Origin: Planctomycetota bacterium
GTDB taxonomy: Bacteria; Planctomycetota; Planctomycetia; Planctomycetales; Planctomycetaceae
Length of the DNA stretch: 5,392 bases
Assembly: GCA_023429275.1 (NCBI GenBank)
Contig: JAEYWB010000062.1
Coordinates: 1-5,392, forward strand
Reading direction: 5' to 3'
Below are positions 1 to 4,528 of this stretch, piece by piece (position 1 is the stretch's first letter; each line of letters begins with the position of its first letter). The position numbers and the translations under genes are program-made. Under the pieces are notes generated by a model. The model saw nothing but the letters and a program-made list of their open reading frames with translations. It was not told where the DNA came from and searched no databases.

Positions 1-1757
1 CCATCCGGAGCCCGGAACCGCAGTCGGAATTCCCCGACGCCCGCCGTTGGAAAGATCTCGAGCCCCAGGCGGCTTCCGACTCCGACGATCACTACGCAGC
101 AGACCGCGACGTAGCCTCCGACGACGAGCCAGCGCAGCGTGACGATCTTCTGGACCACCCACTCGTACAGCCCCGTCAGACGCTCGAAGATCGACCGCCT
201 CGTCCTGGTGGCAGCCGGCGGACGACCGACATGCCGCAGCAGCCAGACCGACATGACGGGGACGAACGTACTGGAGAGGATGTACGAAGCGATCATCGAG
301 AAGCCGACCGCCAGCGACAGCGGAATGAACAGCGACCGGGCCGCCCCCTGCATAAAGAAGGAGGGGACGAAGACCGCGAGGACGCAGAGCATCGCAAGCA
401 GCCGCGGGACGGCGGTCTGCGCGTTCCCCATCCGGACGGCGACCGCGACGGAGTCCGTCTTCTCGAACTGGGTGTGAATGTTCTCGATCTCGACCGTCGC
501 CTCGTCCACGAGAATCCCGACAGCCAGGGCGAGCCCGCCGAGTGTCATGAGGTTGATCGTGTGCCCGCTGACCCACAGTCCCAGCGTGGCGGCGATGATT
601 GCGAGCGGAATGTTGAGCACGACGACGAGAGCACTTCGCCAGTCGCGAAGGAAGAGGAGGACCATCAGTCCCGTGAGGCAGGCCCCGAGAATACCTTCGG
701 TCAGCAGGCTCTGGATTGCCCGGGTGACATAGGGGGACTGGTCGAACTCAAAGGCGACCTTGATATCCCCCGGCAGTTCCGCCTGCATGGTCGGGAGCGC
801 TTTCTTGATCTCGTCGATCACGCTCATCGTCGAGGCTTCCGCCCGCTTCGTCGCGAGGATGTAGACCGCGCGCCGGCCGTTGACGAGGGCGTATCCCGTG
901 GCGATGTCGGTCGAGTCCTCGATCGTACCGATGTCCCGCATGTAGACCGGTGCTCCGTCGCCGGTCCGGATCGGGATCGCCCCCAGGTCACGGATGTCCC
1001 GCACGAGGGCGTTTGTCGGAACGACGGGATAGCTGTCGCCGACATGGAGATTCCCGGACGGGCTCACCGCATTGCCGGCCGCCAGGGAGGTAATGACCTC
1101 GTCGGGCGAGATGCTGTAGGCCCGCAGCCGGTCGGGATTCGCGCGGATGACGATCGCCCGGGCGCTTCCCCCGAACGGAGGAGGAGCCGAAACACCCGGC
1201 AGGGCCGAGAACATCGGCCGCACCTTGAACAGCGCCTGGTCCTGGATCTCTCCGATCGTCTTCGTCTCGCTCGAAAGGACCAGGTATCCAACGGGAACGC
1301 TTCCGGTGTCGAACCGCATCACGAACGGCGAGACCGTGCCGGGGGGCATGAATGCCCGCGAACGGTTCACGTAGTTGATCGTCTCCGCCATCGCCTGGGC
1401 CATATCGGTCCCGGGGTGGAAGTGGAGCTTCATCAGGGCGGTCCCCTGAATGTTGCGGCTCTCGACGTGGTGGATGTTGCTGATGTAGAGGAAGTGGTAC
1501 TCGTAATAGTTGGTCAGCAGCCCCTCCATCTGGGCCGGATCCATCCCGCCATACGGCTGGCAGACGTAGATCACCGGCAGGTTGAGCGCCGGGAAGATGT
1601 CGACCTTCATCCGCTGCAGGGGGAGTTCAACTCCGTACTTCAGCAACGCCTGGTCGATCGCTTTCGGGCGCAGGGCGACGGCCCCGGCCAGCAGGACCGC
1701 CGCGACCGCCACCATCACCGCGAACGGTCGACGCAGCGCGAAGGTGATCGGGTTCAT
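1..1757 (-). CDS. RND-superfamily efflux transporter permease subunit, N-terminal part (C-terminus outside window)
   Basis: Reading the minus strand from ATG 1757 gives 585 uninterrupted codons that run off the left edge. An in-frame TGA at 1772-1770, with no other start between, fixes this start; no good Shine-Dalgarno is visible. The product looks like the inner-membrane pump of a tripartite proton-driven exporter. TM1 lies at about residues 12-28, the first periplasmic porter loop at about 31-345, TM2-TM6 at about 350-505 and TM7 at about 541-560; the second periplasmic loop has just begun. Family hallmarks are the porter segment with DIFPALNLPV (53-62) and PYGGMDP (68-74), FLRDWRSALVVVLNIPLAI near TM2/TM3, and GILVDEATVEIENI in TM4 (414-427). 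AcrB has two TM4 aspartates for proton relay; here they are Asp418 and Glu419. Compared with AcrB as I recall it, about 19 extra residues lie between TM1 and the porter domain. No membrane-fusion or outer-membrane partner is in the window. Substrate (drug, lipid or metal) cannot be told. The RND call is secure; the subfamily is not. Confidence 0.93.
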   Translation of the reverse strand, partial: MNPITFALRRPFAVMVAVAAVLLAGAVALRPKAIDQALLKYGVELPLQRMKVDIFPALNLPVIYVCQPYGGMDPAQMEGLLTNYYEYHFLYISNIHHVESRNIQGTALMKLHFHPGTDMAQAMAETINYVNRSRAFMPPGTVSPFVMRFDTGSVPVGYLVLSSETKTIGEIQDQALFKVRPMFSALPGVSAPPPFGGSARAIVIRANPDRLRAYSISPDEVITSLAAGNAVSPSGNLHVGDSYPVVPTNALVRDIRDLGAIPIRTGDGAPVYMRDIGTIEDSTDIATGYALVNGRRAVYILATKRAEASTMSVIDEIKKALPTMQAELPGDIKVAFEFDQSPYVTRAIQSLLTEGILGACLTGLMVLLFLRDWRSALVVVLNIPLAIIAATLGLWVSGHTINLMTLGGLALAVGILVDEATVEIENIHTQFEKTDSVAVAVRMGNAQTAVPRLLAMLCVLAVFVPSFFMQGAARSLFIPLSLAVGFSMIASYILSSTFVPVMSVWLLRHVGRPPAATRTRRSIFERLTGLYEWVVQKIVTLRWLVVGGYVAVCCVVIVGVGSRLGLEIFPTAGVGEFRLRFRAPD

Positions 1758-1864
1758 ACGGTGAGTCCATCACAATCCAGGGAACAGAGTGCGATCGCCG
1801 GCAACGTCCGCAACAGAGGCGTCGGGGGGAGCCGTCAGTCTGCCCGCCGGGCCGTGACCGCCGC

Positions 1865-1921
1865 TGTCCCTTTGCACTGTCGCCTGTCGATACCCGGGTT
1901 CCCCACCGGTCGCAAGGGACA
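1865..1921. repeat. Palindromic block with 10-bp inverted arms
   Basis: The left arm TGTCCCTTTGC (1865-1875) and right arm GCAAGGGACA (1912-1921) are inverted copies apart from one extra T. Between them lies a perfect 8-bp palindrome, ACCCGGGT (1892-1899). CTGTC recurs at 1864, 1877 and 1884. It is non-coding by context and resembles a REP-like or dispersed structured repeat, but only one copy is in the window, so repeat status is inference. Confidence 0.45.
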
Positions 1922-2094
1922 AGGCTCGGAAGCAGAGTACAGCGTGGAGAACGCCCGAGTTTTGAAGAAGAGACCTTCCTGCACGGTCAGGCCCGCCTCG
2001 GCGTCTTCGCCGACGATCTCGAGGAGCAGCCGGAAGAACCCGCGTTTCCGGGAGGCGTACTCGCATCAGAAGAAGAGCGATCATCGAAGAGCCT

Positions 2095-2127
2095 CCTCCG
2101 GCGGGGGCGACCCCAAAGCACCGGAGG
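2095..2127 (-). terminator. Nested hairpin downstream of the TPR gene, possible terminator
   Basis: CCTCCGG (2095-2101) pairs with CCGGAGG (2121-2127). Inside, GGGG (2104-2107) can pair with CCCC (2111-2114) around a CGA loop. The structure begins about 48 nt beyond the TPR stop codon in its direction of transcription, where a terminator would be expected. There is no U-tract, so it is not a classical intrinsic terminator. Confidence 0.35.
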
Positions 2128-2175
2128 CCTCTCGATCCGAAGCCGTTCAGATCACAACGAACCGTGGAAGTCCGA

Positions 2176-3312
2176 TCACCGCTTCTGCTTTGCCAGCCCT
2201 GCTTTCGCGTTCTCGAGCGACTGCTGGAACCGAGAGTTCCCGGGCTCCGCCTTCGCGAGCCTTTCGAAGTAGGGGATCGCCTTTGCGTACTCCCCTTGTT
2301 CAAGATACGTGTCGCCCAGGAAGACCGTCCCCGCGTTGGGCCCCGGAAAGCCGCTGTCCAGCTTTTCCCACCAGACGATCGCCTCGGCCGTCTTCCCCTC
2401 CGCCTTGAGGCAGCGTGCGAGGCCGTTCATCGCCCCCGCACTTTTCTCGTCTGCCTTGAGGCACTGCTCGAAGTAAGGCTTGGCCTTCGCCGGCTCGCCG
2501 AGATTGAGCAGCGTGAAGCCGAGGCCGTTTGCGGCGGCGAGGTCGTCCGGCGTCTTCTTGAGAACCTCTTCAAACGCCGCCTGCGCTTCTTTCAGGCGTC
2601 CCGAGTTCAGCAGGCTCCAGCCGTTGACGGCCGCCGTCGCGGCGGGAGGTTCGATCTGGTCTCGCAGTTCCTTGCTGAGGCTTCTCGCCTGCGCGGCGGA
2701 AAGGAGCTGGGCAGCGAGTTCGTTGCCGGGGTCCTTGTTGACGATCTTCTGCCACCACGGCTCCGCCTTCGCGAACTCTCCCTTGAGGAGATAGACCTTG
2801 CCCAGTCCGTACCAGGCGGCCTCCGCCCCCGGGGCTGCCTCAAGAAGCGACTTCTCGGCTTCGTCGTACTTCCGCTGCGAGAGCAGGACCTGCCCGACGC
2901 CGTTGAGGGCGGCCGGATGCTTCGGAGCCAGTGCAAGGCACTTGCGGAACGCCTCCAGCGCCTCGTCGAGCTTTCCCTGGCCGAATCGCGACCAGCCGAG
3001 CCCGTTCCAGGTGTCTTCCTGGTCCGGAGACTCCTTCGCCGCCGCCGAGAACTTCGCCTCGGCCTCGGCGAACTTCTGGTTGTTCCACAGCGACCATCCT
3101 TCGACGACGAGGGAGTTCGATTTCGCCGCGACCGACGCGCGGATCACCAGAAAGCAGACCACCGTGGCAATGACCAGGCCGCACAGCACGGCCGCCTTCC
3201 GCCGCTGGCCGGTGCGCCGCGCGTCCTCGCCGCGGAGGGAATTGAGGAGGAGCGGGTCGGCGAGCGCTTTGTCGAGCGATGCCTGTTCAGCCTCGGAACG
3301 GGAAACGGACAT
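2176..3312 (-). CDS. Membrane-anchored tetratricopeptide-repeat (TPR) protein
   Basis: This gene encodes 378 residues. ATG 3312 is preferred over the in-frame ATG at 3390 because GAGG lies 6 nt upstream of it and the extra 26 residues look like translated leader. A short polar N-terminus (1-39, with a basic RRTGQRRK stretch just before the membrane) leads into one hydrophobic segment at about 40-59. The rest is TPR units: about 70-101, 102-134, 135-164, 166-198, then 229-260, 262-293, 295-320 and 328-361. Typical signatures are NGLGWSRFGQGKLDEALEAF, GLGKVYLLKGEFAKAEPWW and LGDTYLEQGEYAKAIPYFE, each ending in a proline such as DPGN or EPGN. By the positive-inside tendency the TPR domain should face the periplasm, and it probably acts as a protein-protein scaffold. 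Residues 71-210 and 229-371 align as two copies of one block. It lies 109 bp after the DUF2089 gene on the same strand and is probably co-transcribed. The partner is unknown; the TPR call is very secure. Confidence 0.93.
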   Translation of the reverse strand: MSVSRSEAEQASLDKALADPLLLNSLRGEDARRTGQRRKAAVLCGLVIATVVCFLVIRASVAAKSNSLVVEGWSLWNNQKFAEAEAKFSAAAKESPDQEDTWNGLGWSRFGQGKLDEALEAFRKCLALAPKHPAALNGVGQVLLSQRKYDEAEKSLLEAAPGAEAAWYGLGKVYLLKGEFAKAEPWWQKIVNKDPGNELAAQLLSAAQARSLSKELRDQIEPPAATAAVNGWSLLNSGRLKEAQAAFEEVLKKTPDDLAAANGLGFTLLNLGEPAKAKPYFEQCLKADEKSAGAMNGLARCLKAEGKTAEAIVWWEKLDSGFPGPNAGTVFLGDTYLEQGEYAKAIPYFERLAKAEPGNSRFQQSLENAKAGLAKQKR

Positions 3313-3318
3313 GGTTCG

Positions 3319-3322
3319 CCTC
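3319..3322 (-). promoter_or_regulatory. Shine-Dalgarno site deciding the TPR gene start
   Basis: GAGG on the minus strand is separated by 6 nt from ATG 3312. No comparable site precedes the longer in-frame start at 3390, so this supports the shorter 378-residue protein. Confidence 0.6.
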
Positions 3323-3340
3323 GTCGAATGAAGTCGAGAA

Positions 3341-3378
3341 AAGGGACCCTTCGCCCGCAAGTTCGCATGCCGCGGGCG
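3341..3378 (-). promoter_or_regulatory. Hairpin plus palindrome in the DUF2089-TPR intercistronic gap
   Basis: CGCCCGC (3352-3358) pairs with GCGGGCG (3372-3378) around a 13-nt loop. Directly beyond it in the direction of transcription is the palindrome AAGGGACCCTT (3341-3351, central A), followed by a short T-rich run on the minus strand. It could be a weak attenuator, a processing site or an operator upstream of the TPR gene. Function is inference. Confidence 0.3.
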
Positions 3379-3421
3379 CACGTGTATCAATCGGCCAGAG
3401 GGGGCCGCGGAAGTCCGGCGG

Positions 3422-3775
3422 TCAGATGCTCTTGATCAGCTCCGCCGCCGAAGGCTCGTCCTCGAACGCGTCGAGGAGTGAGCCGCGGGTGACGGAGGTC
3501 TTGCCGATCTCCGCCCGCAGGATGTCGATGATCTTCAGCAGGCGCGAACGGATCGTGGGATAGGAGACCCCGGTCTGCTCGGCGATCTCCTTCAGGTTTC
3601 CGCCGGCCAGCACAAACATTTCGATGAACCGCTGATGCTCGGTCGGCAGGTTTCCGAGCCGCGAGGCGGGAAACACCGCGTCGACCCCGACCCGGCACTT
3701 TCCGCACTCCATCCGGCGAACCTGCATCGGCTCCCGGCAGTAGGGACATTCGTTGGTGACGGGCTGCTCGGGCAT
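3422..3775 (-). CDS. DUF2089-family zinc-ribbon / helix-turn-helix protein, putative transcriptional regulator
   Basis: This gene encodes 117 residues, close to the usual length of this family. The start is well defined because an in-frame TGA at 3787-3785 lies four codons upstream with no other start between. The N-terminus has a four-cysteine zinc ribbon, CPYC (10-13) and CGKC (24-27), Cys-x2-Cys-x10-Cys-x2-Cys. After the FPASRLGNL linker comes a helix-turn-helix: LPTEHQRFIEMFVLAGGNLK (43-62) then EIAEQTGVSYPTIRSRL (63-79), where GNLKEIAEQ and GVSYPTIRSRL match the DUF2089 pattern I know. The acidic tail (about 100-117) ends in ELIKSI. A DNA-binding role follows from the fold; the targets are unknown. 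No Shine-Dalgarno is visible, in line with a promoter that gives almost no leader. It is the first gene of a leftward unit with the TPR protein. The family call is good; a regulatory function is inferred. Confidence 0.88.
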   Translation of the reverse strand: MPEQPVTNECPYCREPMQVRRMECGKCRVGVDAVFPASRLGNLPTEHQRFIEMFVLAGGNLKEIAEQTGVSYPTIRSRLLKIIDILRAEIGKTSVTRGSLLDAFEDEPSAAELIKSI

Positions 3776-3790
3776 CGTTGGATTTCAAGG

Positions 3791-3819
3791 AGTATCCGTC
3801 CGCCGATTTCACAAGTCAA
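3791..3819 (-). promoter_or_regulatory. Sigma-70-like promoter for the DUF2089 gene
   Basis: On the minus strand, TTGACT (3819-3814) matches the -35 consensus at 5 of 6 positions. A spacer of exactly 17 nt separates it from GATACT (3796-3791), which matches the -10 consensus at 4 of 6. Transcription should start near 3784, only about 8-10 nt before ATG 3775, so the mRNA would be nearly leaderless. An AT-rich patch lies further upstream. Confidence 0.5.
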
Positions 3820-3907
3820 CAGAGGATGTCGCCGCGGGTTTCATTTTTCAAAAACAAGTGGTCACCTAAACTTCGTATTATTGATATTTGAGGCCGCTGG
3901 ACGGCAT

Positions 3908-3958
3908 CGGGCGGCCGGGGAGCGACCAGCCCCGCCCGGATCACGGCCGACCCTGATC
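3908..3958. repeat. Two adjacent hairpins in the acyl carrier protein leader
   Basis: CGGGC (3908-3912) plus GGGG (3917-3920) can pair with CCCC (3930-3933) plus GCCCG (3934-3938), with a 4-nt GGCC bulge and a 9-nt loop. Immediately after, GATCA (3939-3943) pairs with TGATC (3954-3958) across 10 nt. They are read directly from sequence; folding energy was not computed. Confidence 0.35.
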
Positions 3959-3970
3959 TCTCGCGATTGG

Positions 3971-3993
3971 CCCCTCCCTTGCTGGGGGAGGGG
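3971..3993. repeat. 8-bp perfect inverted repeat, REP-like hairpin
   Basis: CCCCTCCC (3971-3978) and GGGAGGGG (3986-3993) form a perfect GC-rich stem with a 7-nt loop. No U-tract follows and no gene on the plus strand ends nearby, so a terminator for an upstream plus-strand gene is unlikely. It resembles dispersed palindromic repeats common in high-GC genomes, but only one copy is visible. Confidence 0.5.
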
Positions 3994-4085
3994 GTGCCGT
4001 TAGACTGGCGTCCCCTGCCGGGAACGAGAGGCGTCACTGAGCCCTGGACTCGTTGCAGTCAGTCGATTCTGAAGTTTTTTGAACC

Positions 4086-4089
4086 GGAG
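4086..4089 (+). promoter_or_regulatory. Shine-Dalgarno site deciding the acyl carrier protein start
   Basis: GGAG lies 6 nt before ATG 4096. The in-frame ATG at 3967 sits in the hairpin-rich leader without such a site, and the residues it would add have no acyl-carrier character. Confidence 0.65.
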
Positions 4090-4095
4090 ATACGC

Positions 4096-4353
4096 ATGGC
4101 CCCCGCCGACATTCGTCGGGTCATTCTCGGCATTCTGGAGCGGATCGCTCCCGACGAAGATCTGTCTGGCCTGAAGGACGGCGTCCCGTTCCGCGAGCAG
4201 ATGGAACTGGACAGCATGGACTTTCTCGACATCGTCATGGAACTCCGGAAGATGTACCGCATCCAGATCCCCGAGGCGGACTACCCGCAACTCGGCACGA
4301 TGGACAGCACCGTCGCTTACCTGACGCCGCTGCTGAAGGACGTCCCGGCGTAG
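4096..4353 (+). CDS. Stand-alone acyl carrier protein (phosphopantetheine-binding)
   Basis: This small acidic protein of 85 residues is slightly longer than typical fatty-acid acyl carrier proteins (about 75-80). Helix I is APADIRRVILGILERIAP (2-19). The linker carries acidic and Gly residues (20-34). ELDSMDFLDIVMEL (37-50) is the helix II signature, with Ser40 in the Asp-Ser-Met motif as the expected 4'-phosphopantetheine attachment site. A helix III/IV region follows (YRIQIPEADY, then the TVAYLTPLL end). Carriers of this type hold acyl or other carboxyl intermediates as thioesters in fatty-acid, lipid or specialised-metabolite synthesis. No ketosynthase, FabD/FabG partner or transferase is in the window, so it is more likely a dedicated carrier than the housekeeping AcpP; hence no symbol. 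GGAG at 4086-4089 supports the start. A heptamer-repeat element begins 3 nt after the stop, and the DUF1015 gene follows 175 bp downstream on the same strand. Confidence 0.9.
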   Translation: MAPADIRRVILGILERIAPDEDLSGLKDGVPFREQMELDSMDFLDIVMELRKMYRIQIPEADYPQLGTMDSTVAYLTPLLKDVPA

Positions 4354-4356
4354 TGG

Positions 4357-4398
4357 TGCGAGCTGTCAGCTTTGAGCCGACAGCGTTCAGCCTTCAGC
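4357..4398 (+). repeat. Heptanucleotide tandem array, left arm (six units ending in AGC)
   Basis: Six consecutive 7-nt units are TGCGAGC, TGTCAGC, TTTGAGC, CGACAGC, GTTCAGC and CTTCAGC. All end in AGC and four end in CAGC, while the first three positions vary. The array starts 3 nt after the acyl carrier protein stop. Units match, as reverse complements, the GCTGANN units of the right arm at 4478-4505. It resembles the short tandemly repeated heptamers described in cyanobacteria, but the organism here is probably different. Confidence 0.75.
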
Positions 4399-4404
4399 GA
4401 TTGA

Positions 4405-4457
4405 GACGCTATCTGGCGTCGCGGGCCATCGCGCCGCAATCTGCGGTGGCCCGATGG
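4405..4457. other. Hairpin core between the two heptamer arrays
   Basis: GACGC (4405-4409) pairs with GCGTC (4416-4420) around 6 nt. Next, CGGGCCA (4422-4428) pairs with TGGCCCG (4447-4453), and inside it CCGCA (4434-4438) pairs with TGCGG (4442-4446) around ATC, leaving a 5-nt bulge. An alternative stem pairs CCATCG (4426-4431) with CGATGG (4452-4457). Only a short T-run (4465-4467) follows, so a terminator role for the acyl carrier protein gene is possible but not typical. Confidence 0.5.
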
Positions 4458-4477
4458 TTCAGGTCTTTACGTCTTCT

Positions 4478-4505
4478 GCTGAGAGCTGACAGCTGATGGC
4501 TGACG
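4478..4505 (+). repeat. Heptanucleotide tandem array, right arm (four GCTGANN units)
   Basis: Four perfect-period units are GCTGAGA, GCTGACA, GCTGATG and GCTGACG. AGCTGACAGCT (4484-4494) is the exact reverse complement of AGCTGTCAGCT in the left arm (4361-4371). The array contains an in-frame ATG (4496) that could extend the DUF1015 protein by 11 residues, but the downstream start fits the family better. Confidence 0.75.
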
Positions 4506-4528
4506 GTTCTCAGCGCAGCAGGTTCCGC

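Larger units (their letters stand above)
1758..2175. other. Intergenic spacer without a convincing gene
   Basis: This 418-bp stretch separates the stop of the TPR gene from the start of the RND gene, both on the minus strand. Open frames crossing it on both strands are arginine- and serine-rich, show no recognisable domain and extend into the antisense or wrong frame of neighbouring genes. It holds a terminator-like hairpin near the TPR gene and an inverted-repeat block at 1865-1921. The RND promoter probably lies here, but I found no convincing -35/-10 pair. Confidence 0.7.
3820..4095. other. Divergent intergenic region: AT-rich patch then GC-rich hairpins
   Basis: This region separates the leftward DUF2089 gene from the rightward acyl carrier protein gene. 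Positions about 3840-3890 are markedly AT-rich for this DNA and include TATTAT (3876-3881), a possible plus-strand -10 without a convincing -35. Downstream are successive inverted repeats at 3908-3938, 3939-3958 and 3971-3993. The open frame that runs through it into the acyl carrier protein gene has no domain before ATG 4096, so I treat it as leader. Confidence 0.55.

Noticed and set aside
1770..2303. Minus-strand open frame of 177 codons in the spacer upstream of the RND gene
   Set aside because: It starts inside the TPR gene in another frame, is extremely Arg/Ser/Gly-rich, covers the hairpin and palindromic block and shows no domain or ribosome site. Its stop (1772-1770) is in frame with the RND gene but separate from it.
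231..2408. Long plus-strand open frame of 725 codons
   Set aside because: It is antisense to the RND gene, the spacer and the TPR gene. Its composition is Arg/Asp/Gly/His-rich with no domain, as expected of a shadow frame in GC-rich DNA; the minus-strand RND reading has clear motifs.
3313..3390. Longer start for the TPR protein at 3390
   Set aside because: It would add 26 residues over the intercistronic hairpin with no ribosome site, while ATG 3312 has GAGG at ideal spacing.
2164..3435. Plus-strand open frame of 423 codons
   Set aside because: It is the antisense shadow of the TPR gene; Leu/Arg-rich with no recognisable domain, while the opposite strand encodes unmistakable TPRs.
3387..3812. 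Minus-strand open frame of 141 codons overlapping the DUF2089 gene
   Set aside because: It is a frame-shifted shadow; the zinc ribbon and helix-turn-helix are in the 3422-3775 frame.
3967..4095. Longer start for the acyl carrier protein at 3967
   Set aside because: The added 43 residues are translated hairpin repeat with no acyl-carrier similarity; ATG 4096 has a good ribosome site and the right family length.
4357..4505. CRISPR-like array
   Set aside because: The units are contiguous 7-mers without spacers and the two arms are inverted, unlike CRISPR repeats.
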